Assembly (NCBI GenBank): GCA_029977205.1 | Contig: JAPOLI010000007.1 | Coordinates: 1 to 53,173 of the forward strand | Direction: 5' to 3' | DNA: 53,173 bases | DNA from: a bacterium | GTDB taxonomy: Bacteria; Actinomycetota; Thermoleophilia; Miltoncostaeales; Miltoncostaeaceae | Shown: one piece after another, positions 1 to 7,788 of the stretch | How positions within the stretch are numbered: position 1 is the first letter of the stretch | How the letters are laid out: every line of letters starts with the position of its first letter | The notes under the pieces: model-generated | Told to the model about the DNA's origin: nothing | Databases searched by the model: none | Seen by the model: the letters and a program-made list of their open reading frames with translations, nothing else | Translations under genes and position numbers: made by a program

Positions 1-180
1 AATCACCGCCTGGGCGGCCCACCCGCTCCCGCAGCCGACATCGAGCACGTCGTCGTACCGGCCCGCCGGGATCGACATCACGAGGCGCTGCCCACCCTCG
101 ATGTTGAAGCGCACGGCGTCCTCGTAGTCGGATGCCGTCTCGGTGAATCCATCGGCGACGAGGTCGCGGTCGTTACTCAT
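1..180 (-). CDS. SAM-dependent methyltransferase, N-terminal part (cut by window edge)
   Basis: Only the first 60 codons are inside the window; the gene runs off the left edge. The protein begins MSNDRDLVADGFTETASDYE and contains VLDVGCGSGWAA at about residues 46-57, the glycine-rich motif I that binds S-adenosylmethionine in class I methyltransferases. The ATG start is supported by an AGGAGG ribosome-binding site about 7 bases upstream on the minus strand. The substrate cannot be inferred from this fragment. It is divergent from the protease gene on the other side of a 171-base gap. Confidence 0.8.
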   Translation of the reverse strand, partial: MSNDRDLVADGFTETASDYEDAVRFNIEGGQRLVMSIPAGRYDDVLDVGCGSGWAAQAVI

Positions 181-339
181 TCGGTCCTCCTGCGGGGTTG
201 GGGCGCATGCCGAAGCGTAATGGTCCGTCGGGGGTGCGCTGCAGCACTCCCGGGCGGTCAGGGGTTCTGGAGGCGATGCGCACGTTTTGGACTTTGTTAG
301 GCGCCCACCGCCACAGCGTGGCCACGGGTGCGGCGCTGG

Positions 340-345
340 TACCGT
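340..345 (+). promoter_or_regulatory. -10 box (TACCGT) of leaderless protease gene
   Basis: TACCGT is followed by six bases and then the ATG at 352. No Shine-Dalgarno is visible. This matches the arrangement at more than twenty other gene starts in the window. It favours ATG 352 over the in-frame GTG at 328. The rest of the 181-351 gap shows nothing else I can name. Confidence 0.55.
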
Positions 346-351
346 CGGTTC

Positions 352-1992
352 ATGCGCACGCCCGTATGGACCCGCGCTCTTCTTGTCCTCGCTCTCGTGA
401 TCACCGCAGCTACGGCGGGCGCGGCCACCGGCGCCGATGCGCCGTCGGCGAGGATCATCAATGGCTCGGATATTTCGATCTCCCAGGCGCCGTGGCAGGT
501 CGCTCTGGTCCGCTCATCGGTTGCCGATAACTTCAACGCCCAGTTTTGCGGGGGATCTCTCGTAAGCGCGACGGCGGTCGTGACAGCCGCGCACTGTGTT
601 CCGGGCGCTGCCCCGAGCTCTGTTCAGGTACTCGCCGGGGTTGGAAACCTGTCGGAGGCGACAACCCGCATCGGTGTATCGGCGATCACGTCCTACCCGA
701 CGTACAACTCGGTGACGCAGGACAACGATATTGCCGTGCTCACGTTGGAGAGCCCGGTGGACCTCAGCGGGTCAACGCGCCGCGCGATTGCGCTCCCGTC
801 ACCGGTGTCGGTGTCGCCGAGCACGTGGCCTGCGGCGAATACGCCGTCCTTCGTGACGGGCTGGGGGAATACCTCAACGAGCATCAGCAACTTTCCGTCT
901 CAGTTGCAGGGCGTGACCGTGGACGTGCTCGCAGGTCCCCTGTCACCGACCTGCGGAATCTATGGGAGTGCTTACGACCTCGAGAGCATGTTGTGCGCCG
1001 CGAACACCGGGCCCAATCGCGACTCGTGTCAGGGCGACAGCGGTGGTCCGCTCGCCATCGATGTGTCGGGCACATGGAGGCTCGCAGGCATTGTCAGTTG
1101 GGGGACTGGATGCGCTGACATGCCGAACTACCCAGGTGTGTACACGCGCATGACCACGTATCTGGACTGGACCTGTGACGTCGTGACCTCGCCCACCTCC
1201 ATCACCGTGACCGCTGGTTCATCGTGGGCGGATGTCGCGTGGAGTCCTGACAGCACCACATGCCCATGGCGGAACCCGGATGTGCAGGTGACCGCGAGCC
1301 CCGGCGGGGCCGTCTCCACCGCATCGCTGTCCACGGGCGGGACACGCATCAGCGGGCTCTCACCCGGCACCACGTACACGGTCACCGCCCGGGTCAGCTC
1401 CGCAGCCGGCGCAACGCCACCGGAAGCGTCTGCGAGCGTGACCATTCCCGCACCCGCGCCCGCACCCGCGCCCGCACCCGCTCCTCCGGCGGTCGCGCCG
1501 TGCACGAAGACCTTCTTCCAGCAGGCTGCCCGCAGCGCGCGCACGAGGAAAGCACCCGACGGCACCCCGGCAGTCCGCGTTATCTCGCGCATCCGCGTGT
1601 ACCAGGACGCCGAGTCGTGGTGCCGCACCAAGCTCACGTTCATCTTCCGTGACAAGCGCACGAAGAAGCGCCTGTTGCAGCTGCCCGGATCCACGCTGGG
1701 CTTCCGCAGGCTCAGCGGGAAGCAGTTCAGCGCGCCGGTCGTGTCGTGGCCAACCACGAGGGAATTCCGCTTCGCCGGCACCGACCCGACGGGGCTGGAC
1801 CGCACGGATGCCCGCCTCGTCCTGGTCTCGTACCTGAAGAAGGTCAAGGGCATGCCCGCCCAGTCGAACATCGAGCTGGTGGTGGTTCGACGGATCCCGA
1901 CCGACCCCGCGTCCGCGTCAGGATCGGCCAACCCGCTCGTCGCGCAGAACAACACGTTCGGGACCAAGGTCGCATGGGCCACGGTGTCGTAG
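352..1992 (+). CDS. Secreted trypsin-like serine protease (S1) with C-terminal accessory domains
   Basis: A 546-aa protein with a signal peptide (RTPVWTRALLVLALVITAA) and mature start near RIINGSD, like the IVGG activation site of chymotrypsin-fold proteases. The triad is visible: His81 in TAAHC, Asp126 in DNDIAVL, Ser230 in GDSGGPL. Asp224 lies six residues before the serine, the trypsin S1-pocket position, so cleavage after Arg/Lys is predicted. An S1 domain (about 35-275) is followed by a fibronectin-III-like domain (about 280-365), a Pro-Ala linker coded by a 12-bp repeat, and a basic domain of about 160 residues of unknown function. Base composition is less extreme than in its neighbours. 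The downstream GH3 gene overlaps its 3' end. Likely extracellular; the substrate is unknown. Confidence 0.9.
   Translation: MRTPVWTRALLVLALVITAATAGAATGADAPSARIINGSDISISQAPWQVALVRSSVADNFNAQFCGGSLVSATAVVTAAHCVPGAAPSSVQVLAGVGNLSEATTRIGVSAITSYPTYNSVTQDNDIAVLTLESPVDLSGSTRRAIALPSPVSVSPSTWPAANTPSFVTGWGNTSTSISNFPSQLQGVTVDVLAGPLSPTCGIYGSAYDLESMLCAANTGPNRDSCQGDSGGPLAIDVSGTWRLAGIVSWGTGCADMPNYPGVYTRMTTYLDWTCDVVTSPTSITVTAGSSWADVAWSPDSTTCPWRNPDVQVTASPGGAVSTASLSTGGTRISGLSPGTTYTVTARVSSAAGATPPEASASVTIPAPAPAPAPAPAPPAVAPCTKTFFQQAARSARTRKAPDGTPAVRVISRIRVYQDAESWCRTKLTFIFRDKRTKKRLLQLPGSTLGFRRLSGKQFSAPVVSWPTTREFRFAGTDPTGLDRTDARLVLVSYLKKVKGMPAQSNIELVVVRRIPTDPASASGSANPLVAQNNTFGTKVAWATVS
1447..1482 (+). repeat. 12-bp tandem repeat encoding a Pro-Ala linker
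   Basis: Three head-to-tail copies of CCCGCACCCGCG, the last ending in CT, encode alternating Pro and Ala between the fibronectin-like and C-terminal domains of the protease. Such repeats often vary in copy number by slippage. Confidence 0.85.
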
Positions 1993-3086
1993 AAGGTCAG
2001 TCCGGCACCGGTCGCCGATGGCCGATCGTGCGCACCGCCGTGGGCATACCCCTGATCGTCATGGCGGCTGCGCTGCCTGCCGCTGCCCACGGAGCACCCA
2101 CCACGGCGCAGCTCGCCGGGCAGCGCATCACGTGGCCCGTGGACGGGACGACCGTGAGTGCATCGATGCGGGCCGCCATCGCACGTGGCGAGGTCGGCAG
2201 CGTGATCCTCTTCAGCCGGAATGCTCCCAGCCGCGCCGTGCTCACGCGCCTCACCCGTCAGCTGCAGGCGATCCGGCGCCCGCCTGCGCTCGACGCGCCC
2301 CTGCTGATCACCGTCGACCAGGAGGGCGGCCTGGTCAAGCGCCTCGCGTGGGCGCCCCCCACGATGAGCGCAGCGCGCATGGGGGCCCGCCTCACGCCCG
2401 CGGCGATTCGGCGCCAGGGGGCGGCGACCGGGCGCGCCATGCTGCGCTCCGGCGTGAACGCCGATCTGGCCCCGGTGTGCGATGTCGCCCGCCCGGGTGG
2501 GGACCTCTTCCGCGATGGCCGGGCGTTCGGCACCGCGCCGGCGTCCGTGGCGGCCGACTGCACGGCGTTCGCGCGCGGGCTTGCTGATGCCGGCGCTGCA
2601 GCGACGGCGAAGCACTTCCCGGGGTTCGGGCGCGCCCGGGTGAACACCGATGATGCCGTTGTGCGCGTCACCGCGCCCCGTGCGGTGCTCGAGCGCGAGA
2701 TGCAGCCATTTCGCGCGGCCGTCGCGGCGAAGGTGCCGATGGTCATGGTGTCGTCCATTATCTTCACCGCCCTGGCACCGCGACCGGCTCTGCTCGAGCC
2801 CGCGGTCGTGCGCGGCCTGTTGCGCGACGGACTCGGCTTCCGCGGCGTCACCATCACCGACGCCATCGACACCCCGGCCCTGCGCCGCTACGGACGCACC
2901 GCCGGCGCATCGGTACTGGCCGCCGCGGCGGGGATGGACCTCATCATCGTGGCCTCCACCGAGGCCGAGGCGGCCAAGGGCATGCGGGCCGTCTCGCGGG
3001 CGCTTGCGTCCGGCCGCCTATTCCGCGCAGACGCCGAGGCGTCACTGGAGCGCGTGCTCGCCCTCCGGCGATCGCTCGGCGACTAG
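1974..3086 (+). CDS. Glycoside hydrolase family 3 protein, exported, NagZ/LpqI-like
   Basis: A 370-aa protein with the GH3 barrel signatures ITVDQEGG, KHFPGFG and VTITDAID, where the Asp of TDA is in the nucleophile position. Family members cleave beta-N-acetylglucosamine, often from peptidoglycan. In standard NagZ enzymes the loop after KHFPG carries a His in a D-S/T-H motif acting as general acid; here the loop reads RARVNTDDA without that His, so the activity may differ. The ATG at 1974 overlaps the protease stop by 19 bases. The in-frame GTG at 2028 would put the signal peptide (VRTAVGIPLIVMAAALPAAA) at the N-terminus and is a credible alternative start. The last four bases overlap the convergent GH63-like gene. 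Confidence 0.82.
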   Translation: MGHGVVEGQSGTGRRWPIVRTAVGIPLIVMAAALPAAAHGAPTTAQLAGQRITWPVDGTTVSASMRAAIARGEVGSVILFSRNAPSRAVLTRLTRQLQAIRRPPALDAPLLITVDQEGGLVKRLAWAPPTMSAARMGARLTPAAIRRQGAATGRAMLRSGVNADLAPVCDVARPGGDLFRDGRAFGTAPASVAADCTAFARGLADAGAAATAKHFPGFGRARVNTDDAVVRVTAPRAVLEREMQPFRAAVAAKVPMVMVSSIIFTALAPRPALLEPAVVRGLLRDGLGFRGVTITDAIDTPALRRYGRTAGASVLAAAAGMDLIIVASTEAEAAKGMRAVSRALASGRLFRADAEASLERVLALRRSLGD

Positions 3087-4339
3087 TCCTCCCGCGCCAT
3101 CCTCACGGGCAGGGGTGGCCGATCGAGCCATGCGCGGAGCGCGAGCACGACGGCCTGGCATGTGAAGGCCCGGGCGCCCATCCCCGTACCGTCGAGCGGG
3201 TCGTTGTACTCGCGGAAGCCGTGGGCATCGAGGCGGGCCTCGATGCGCGACACGAGCAGTTCAGCCTCGTCGAGCCGACCGGCGAGCATGAGGGCGGGGA
3301 CCACGAATGGTGGCGTGAAGGGCCAGGAGGGCCCGCGCCAGTACTGCGGGATAAGCCGCCCATCGCCTCGCGTGAAGGTGGGATCGTCCAGGCTCACCGA
3401 CGGCACCGGGTCCGGCGGCCAGAAGCGATCAGTGCGCATGATCCAGTCATCCACCACGCGATCGCGGATCTCCGACGGGAGGTCCGGCAGCGCCGCGGGG
3501 GCGAGTCCCTGCCAGGCGCTCACCGGCACCTGCAGGCCGTCCGGGCCGACGACGCGGAAGATGCCGGCTTCTGAGTCCCACAGGTGCGCGACGATGGCGT
3601 CGGTGACCTGACGCGCCCGCTCGCGTGCTTCTGGTTCGCCGAGTGCGGCCAGCCCGAGGTGGCCGAGAGCGAGCGCGGAGTTGACGAGCGGGCACGCGGC
3701 CGTGAAGCCCCCGTGAGCGCGGATGCGGGCGAACGAGTAGTCGTCATGCCGGGCCGCGGCCACAAGGGCGGCGAAGCCAGGGGTTCCATGGCGCCGCCAG
3801 CCGAGCGCCGTATCGAACACCGGTGATGCGTCGCACCCGGTCTCGTCGGGGAGAATCACCCAGGCAAGACCGGTGGCATCGACGCGCTCGCGATCGATCC
3901 ACCCGTGGAAGTCGCGCACCACCTGCAGCCCCATCGAGCGGAAGGCCGTATCGCCGAGGCGCTCGGCGACCTCGGCCCATGCCCACCCGAGGAAGGGCGG
4001 CTGGATGGTCGAGGTCATGATGTCGTCGCGTTGCCGGACGTCGTAGAACGGCAGCCGCGCGAGCCGCACGGGCGCCTCCCAGAAGATCGTGTGCCCGATG
4101 AGGCCGTCCGCCTGCTGCACGGCGGCGAGGGACGTGAGCTCGCCCGCGGCGCGCGCGGGGTCGACCTCGCTCCAGGCCAGTGCATGCATCAGCGAGTCCC
4201 AGAACCACTGGTACGGGTACTTCTCCCCGTCCGGGCTCGTGTAGGCGAAGGACTCGCCATTGCGGCCGATGCCCTCACGCCAGTTGGCCGCGAGCAGCGC
4301 CGTAGCGGCGCGGCCCACGCGGATGCCTACCCCGTTCAC
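3083..4339 (-). CDS. GH63-type (alpha/alpha)6-barrel glycosidase
   Basis: A 418-aa protein resembling the glucosidase/mannosylglycerate- and glucosylglycerate-hydrolase group of GH63. Landmarks in order are YPYQWFWDS (Asp48, probable acid), LPDETGCDASP, QYWRGPSWPF and FREYNDPLDGTG, whose Glu is in the base position. No signal peptide is seen, so it is probably cytosolic. By family analogy it may hydrolyse a compatible-solute glycoside or a small alpha-glucoside; the substrate is inference. The open frame continues 59 codons upstream, but that part has no protein-like character and coincides with stacked hairpins, so I chose the GTG at 4339. No Shine-Dalgarno or TANNNT box is visible, so the start is uncertain. 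Confidence 0.75.
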   Translation of the reverse strand: MNGVGIRVGRAATALLAANWREGIGRNGESFAYTSPDGEKYPYQWFWDSLMHALAWSEVDPARAAGELTSLAAVQQADGLIGHTIFWEAPVRLARLPFYDVRQRDDIMTSTIQPPFLGWAWAEVAERLGDTAFRSMGLQVVRDFHGWIDRERVDATGLAWVILPDETGCDASPVFDTALGWRRHGTPGFAALVAAARHDDYSFARIRAHGGFTAACPLVNSALALGHLGLAALGEPEARERARQVTDAIVAHLWDSEAGIFRVVGPDGLQVPVSAWQGLAPAALPDLPSEIRDRVVDDWIMRTDRFWPPDPVPSVSLDDPTFTRGDGRLIPQYWRGPSWPFTPPFVVPALMLAGRLDEAELLVSRIEARLDAHGFREYNDPLDGTGMGARAFTCQAVVLALRAWLDRPPLPVRMARED

Positions 4340-4365
4340 GAGATAAGCATCGCAGGAAGCGGACG

Positions 4366-4437
4366 GCGGCGGACGGCGCGGGGAACCCCCCGATTCCCGC
4401 GCTGACCGAGACCCCCCGATCTCGGAACGTCCGCCGC
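4366..4437. other. Candidate structured RNA: outer stem enclosing two hairpins with identical loops
   Basis: A perfect 10-bp outer stem (GCGGCGGACG at 4366-4375 with CGTCCGCCGC at 4428-4437) encloses two hairpins. Hairpin A is GGGAA/TTCCC (4381-4385, 4394-4398), extendable by GCGC/GCGC across one bulged G. Hairpin B is CCGAGA/TCTCGG (4406-4411, 4420-4425). The stems differ, but both 8-base loops are CCCCCCGA (TCGGGGGG on the minus strand). The strand is not known; on the minus strand it would lie 27 bases upstream of the GH63-like GTG. I do not recognise it as a known riboswitch. Confidence 0.5.
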
Positions 4438-4448
4438 TCAGTACCGCT

Positions 4449-4500
4449 ATGCACGCGGCCTCACGAAGAGGCTGAATGCATGGCCTTACGATGGCAGGCC
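4449..4500. other. Two further hairpins in the 4340-4612 intergenic segment
   Basis: Right of the two-loop element lie ATGCA/TGCAT (4449-4453, 4477-4481) enclosing GCCTC-ACGAA-GAGGC (4458-4472), then GGCCT/AGGCC (4482-4486, 4496-4500) with a 9-base loop. Together with the element at 4366-4437 most of this gap can be paired, which suggests a structured transcript rather than a simple spacer. The strand and the ends are unknown. Confidence 0.35.
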
Positions 4501-4538
4501 GGCGCGCTCGGCGCAAGCCTTATGGTGTCAGTCGCGAC

Positions 4539-4570
4539 TATTCTTTACCGGATGTTCGCAATTGTTCGCA
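4539..4570 (+). promoter_or_regulatory. Candidate promoter with 10-bp-phased direct repeat
   Basis: TATTCT (4539-4544) is followed by seven bases and ATG 4552, the spacing seen at leaderless starts here. The direct repeat TGTTCGCA-AT-TGTTCGCA (4553-4570) lies at the predicted start of transcription with one-helical-turn phasing, as expected for a tandem operator. The ATG opens only a 41-codon frame (to 4677) that runs antisense into the next gene, so its coding value is doubtful. Confidence 0.3.
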
Positions 4571-4612
4571 CGAGCGCATGCCCCCGCCGGGCACATGAGG
4601 CGGCTGGGAATG

Positions 4613-5083
4613 TCAGTGCTCGCTGCGCTCGCGGCGCGCGCGTTCGCGCACCAGGTCGATGCGCAGCGCGACCGTGAGGGCATCCACCTTGGCCTCGCCG
4701 CCGAGGCGATCTGCCACGTGCCAGGCCTCCTGCGACAGGTACTCCAGCCGCTCGATGGCATCGGGGAGCTCGGCCGCGCGCCCGGCCTCGCGCTCGAGGT
4801 AGGCGAGGATCTCCGCCTGCTCGGGGGGCAGCCAGGTGGGACGCTTGCCCGGCCATTCGGGGTTGCGGGCGATGAGCCACCACAGGATCGCGATGAGCGG
4901 GAACTTGAGCGCGAATACGACGACGAGCACGTAGAGCGTGCGTACGCCGCCGTTGCTCGCGACGTCAGGCGTCCACACGATCAGCACGGTGCCGAACAGG
5001 GCGAGCACCAAGCTGACCAGCACCGCCGGCACGACGCGTCGCGCCCTGGGGGTGGGTGAGGATCCGCACAGAAGCCACCGCAT
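4613..5083 (-). CDS. Hypothetical membrane protein with C-terminal helical tail
   Basis: A 156-aa protein starting MRWLLCGSSPTPRARR. Two hydrophobic segments (VVPAVLVSLVLALFGTVLIVW and TLYVLVVVFALKFPLIAILWW) are followed by a charged, probably coiled-coil tail of about 85 residues rich in Glu, Arg and Leu. A GGAGG lies upstream; the GTG immediately before the ATG (at 5086) has slightly better spacing and may be the actual start. No family recognised. It is divergent from thrS with 85 bases between the starts. Confidence 0.7.
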   Translation of the reverse strand: MRWLLCGSSPTPRARRVVPAVLVSLVLALFGTVLIVWTPDVASNGGVRTLYVLVVVFALKFPLIAILWWLIARNPEWPGKRPTWLPPEQAEILAYLEREAGRAAELPDAIERLEYLSQEAWHVADRLGGEAKVDALTVALRIDLVRERARRERSEH

Positions 5084-5168
5084 CACGACACCTATCCTCC
5101 GCCTGCCCGTCCGCGGGCACAAGGGGGATCCGGTCGCGCGCGCCGCCGTTGCTAGCATCGCGCGCCGC

Positions 5169-7073
5169 ATGCACGTCGTCCTTCCCGATGGAAACCGGCT
5201 GGATCTGCCCGAGGGGGCAACCGGACACGACGCCGCCGCCGCCATCGGCCCGGGCCTTGCCAAGGCCGCGCTGGCTGTGCGGGTGGGCGACGAGATCCGC
5301 GACCTCGCACGCCCGCTCAGCGATGGCGAGGAGATCGCCATCGTCACGGGCAAGAGCGGCGACGATCACCTCTACGTGATGCGCCACTCGGCCGCGCATG
5401 TCATGGCGGAGGCCGTGATGAGCCTCTTCCCGGGCACGCGCTTCGGGTTCGGCCCGCCCATCGCAGACGGCTTCTATTACGACTTCGAGCTCGACGAGCC
5501 CATCACCGAGGACGACTTCCCGGCCATCGAGGCCGAGATCAACCGCATCGCCAAGGCGAAGGCCCCGTTCGAGCGCAGCGTCATGAGCATTCCTGACGCC
5601 ACGGCGTTCTTCGCGGAGCGCAAGCAGCCGTACAAGGTGGACCAGGTGGAGGAGCTCGAGCGCCAGGGCGAGGCTGACGTCTCGCTCTATCGCGAGCGCG
5701 ACTTCATCGACCTCTGCCGCGGCCCGCACGTGCACGACACCGGGAAGATCGGCCACGTGAAGCTGCTGTCGGTGGCCGGTGCCTACTGGCGTGGCAGCGA
5801 GAAGAACCCGATGCTCACCCGGGTGTACGCCACGGCGTTCCCCACGAAGGCCGAGCTCGACGAGTACCTCGAGCGCCTCGAGGCCGCGCGCGCGCGCGAC
5901 CATCGCCGCGTGGGTCGCGACCTCGGAATCTTCTACTTCGACGAGGCGGGTCCCGGATTCCCGTTCTTCCTGCCCAAGGGCATGGTCGTGGTGAACGAGA
6001 TCCAGTCGGCGCTGCGCACGGAACTGGACGCCATGGGCTATCAGGAGATCCGCACCCCCACCATGCTCTCGGACGAGCTCTGGAAGCAGAGCGGACACTA
6101 CGAGCACTACAAGGACAACATGTACTTCACCGAGGTGGACGAGCAGGGGTTCGCGGTGAAGCCCATGAATTGCCCCGGCGCCTGCCTGGTGTTCCGATCC
6201 ACGCGCCGCTCGTACCGCGACCTGCCCCTGCGCCTCGCCGAATTCGGGCATGTGCACCGCCACGAGCTCTCGGGGGTGCTGCACGGGCTGTTCCGGGTGC
6301 GGGCGTTCACGCAGGATGACGCGCACGTGTTCTGCCGCATGGATCAGATCCAGTCCGAGGTGCGGTCGATCCTCGACCTCACCGAGCGCTTCTACGCCCG
6401 CTTCGGCTTCGCCGAGGTGGCGATGTTCCTGTCGACGCGCCCCGAGAAGGCGACCGGCACCCCGGAGATGTGGGATCAGGCCGAGGACGCCCTTCGCGAG
6501 GCGCTGGGCGATCGCGAGTACGGCATCAAGGAGGGCGACGGCGCCTTCTACGGGCCGAAGATCGACATCCAGGTGACCGACACGATGGGTCGCTCGTGGC
6601 AACTCGGCACGTGCCAGCTCGACTTCTACATGCCCGAGCGATTCGGCCTCACCTACACGACGGCCGACGACACCGAGGCGAGGCCGGTGATCATCCACCG
6701 CGCCATCACCGGTTCGCTCGAGCGCTTCCTGGGCATCCTCCTCGAGGACACCGGCGGGGACCTGCCCTTCTGGATCGCGCCGGAGCAGGCGCGGGTGATT
6801 CCTGTGAGCGATCGCCACGCGCCGTATGCCGATGAGGTGTGCGCGACCCTCAAGGGGTCGGGCCTGCGCGCCGAGGTGGACGCGCGCAGCGAGAGCATGG
6901 GCAAGCGCATCCGTGATGGGGAGCTGGCCAAGGTTCCCTACCTGCTCATCGTGGGTGACCGGGAGCTCGAGACCCGCACGGCATCGGTGCGGGCCCGGCA
7001 CGGCGACCTCGACGGCGACCTGCCACTGATCGGATTGGCAGAGGCGCTGCGCGCGGGGGCACCCGCGCCGTGA
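5169..7073 (+). CDS. thrS: Threonyl-tRNA synthetase
   Basis: A 634-aa class II synthetase that charges tRNA-Thr. Domains in order: TGS (about 1-60); the second, editing domain (about 65-215) with HSAAHVMAEA, whose two His are H73 and H77; the catalytic core with PMNCPGACLVF (zinc-binding Cys), the class II motif 2 region around RLAEFGHVHRHE, and later HRAITGSLERF; and a C-terminal anticodon-binding domain from about residue 540. The length is normal for the family. The start follows TAGCAT (10 bases away) with no Shine-Dalgarno, consistent with a nearly leaderless mRNA. The next small gene begins in the overlapping GTGA. Confidence 0.97.
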   Translation: MHVVLPDGNRLDLPEGATGHDAAAAIGPGLAKAALAVRVGDEIRDLARPLSDGEEIAIVTGKSGDDHLYVMRHSAAHVMAEAVMSLFPGTRFGFGPPIADGFYYDFELDEPITEDDFPAIEAEINRIAKAKAPFERSVMSIPDATAFFAERKQPYKVDQVEELERQGEADVSLYRERDFIDLCRGPHVHDTGKIGHVKLLSVAGAYWRGSEKNPMLTRVYATAFPTKAELDEYLERLEAARARDHRRVGRDLGIFYFDEAGPGFPFFLPKGMVVVNEIQSALRTELDAMGYQEIRTPTMLSDELWKQSGHYEHYKDNMYFTEVDEQGFAVKPMNCPGACLVFRSTRRSYRDLPLRLAEFGHVHRHELSGVLHGLFRVRAFTQDDAHVFCRMDQIQSEVRSILDLTERFYARFGFAEVAMFLSTRPEKATGTPEMWDQAEDALREALGDREYGIKEGDGAFYGPKIDIQVTDTMGRSWQLGTCQLDFYMPERFGLTYTTADDTEARPVIIHRAITGSLERFLGILLEDTGGDLPFWIAPEQARVIPVSDRHAPYADEVCATLKGSGLRAEVDARSESMGKRIRDGELAKVPYLLIVGDRELETRTASVRARHGDLDGDLPLIGLAEALRAGAPAP

Positions 7074-7279
7074 GCACGCCCCCGCGTCGCATGCCCGCGG
7101 GGCTGTGCGACCGGTGTGCGTTCCAGCGGCTGGTGCCCACTCGTCGCTCTGTCTTCAGCATGTGCGAGGAACCGCGCATGCCCCGCTACCCGGCCGTGCC
7201 GGTGATGCGCTGCCCCGGGTTCGTCGCGCGCGCTAGCGGGGAATCCCCAGGGCCAGCGCCAGCAACGCCGAGCCCGTGA
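7070..7279 (+). CDS. Small Cys-rich protein coupled to thrS
   Basis: A 69-aa protein whose GTG start overlaps the thrS stop (GTGA), implying translational coupling. The core pattern is CDRC, then VFSMCEEPRMPRYPAVPVMRCPGF, giving a C-x2-C...C...C arrangement suited to binding one metal ion. This resembles small CxxC/YPxxPV proteins I have seen in actinobacterial genomes, but I cannot name a function. The last 47 bases overlap the convergent gene on the minus strand. Confidence 0.65.
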   Translation: MSTPPRRMPAGLCDRCAFQRLVPTRRSVFSMCEEPRMPRYPAVPVMRCPGFVARASGESPGPAPATPSP

Positions 7280-7748
7280 GGTCGAGCCGGGCGACGCCGT
7301 GCCAGCGGAGGCGGTAGCCGCCCGGGACCGCGACGACGTCCCCGGCCTCGTCATCACCGATCATCACGGCGGTGTCGGGCATGGTGGAGTCCGGGCGCAG
7401 CCGGTGGAGCAGGGCGCCACGCGCTGAGCGCGCCCGCGCCCACGCCCGGTCGCCATCATCGCCCACCAGCGCCACCGCGCAGCGAATGGGTGAGAGCCGC
7501 GAGCGGTACTCGATGTACCCGCAGTGGGCGCCATCCGGTCCCAGGACCAGGCGACGGCTTCCGGTCTCGGCGGGGTGCGGCGCGCCGATCACCAGCTCGC
7601 CCGTGCCGATGGTGGCGGCACCGGGGCCGGCGGTGCGGAAGGCCGTGGCCATCTGCGCGCCCTCGCCGGTGCCCATGCGCAGGTCGAGGTACCCCGGGGC
7701 ATCGGGCGAGCGCAGGACGGTGATGACATCGGGCGAGGGGCGCGGCAC
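7233..7748 (-). CDS. Hypothetical protein
   Basis: A 171-aa soluble protein, VPRPSPDVITVLRSPDAPGY at the N-terminus, predicted mostly beta-strand with repeated short hydrophobic strands; no recognised motif. The start is GTG 7748 because TACAGT (minus strand, 7760-7755) sits exactly six bases upstream. An in-frame ATG at 7790 would overlap the divergent neighbour's start and lies on the wrong side of this box. The 3' end overlaps the convergent small Cys-rich gene. Confidence 0.6.
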   Translation of the reverse strand: MPRPSPDVITVLRSPDAPGYLDLRMGTGEGAQMATAFRTAGPGAATIGTGELVIGAPHPAETGSRRLVLGPDGAHCGYIEYRSRLSPIRCAVALVGDDGDRAWARARSARGALLHRLRPDSTMPDTAVMIGDDEAGDVVAVPGGYRLRWHGVARLDLTGSALLALALGIPR

Positions 7749-7754
7749 GGCTGC

Positions 7755-7782
7755 ACTGTAGAGCCGAGCGCCGCAGTATCCT
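7755..7782. promoter_or_regulatory. Divergent leaderless promoter pair
   Basis: Within the 40 bases between two divergent starts, the minus-strand TACAGT (7760-7755) is six bases from GTG 7748 and the plus-strand TATCCT (7777-7782) is six bases from ATG 7789. Neither start has a Shine-Dalgarno. Confidence 0.6.
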
Positions 7783-7788
7783 CGGCGC

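Noticed and set aside
4458-4500. Guanidine-II (mini-ykkC) riboswitch, suggested by ACGA in two adjacent loops
   Set aside because: That class needs two similar hairpins with ACGR tetraloops; here the loops are 5 and 9 bases and the stems differ in size.
4340-4516. N-terminal extension of the GH63-like protein to an ATG at 4516
   Set aside because: The extra 59 residues have no domain character and overlap the stacked hairpins.
4553-4570. LexA-like site, because of GTTCG
   Set aside because: The two halves are in direct, not inverted, orientation.
4965-7001. A 678-codon open frame antisense to thrS
   Set aside because: It is a shadow frame caused by high GC at third positions; the translation is rich in Arg, His and Gly without domain features, while thrS is clear on the other strand.
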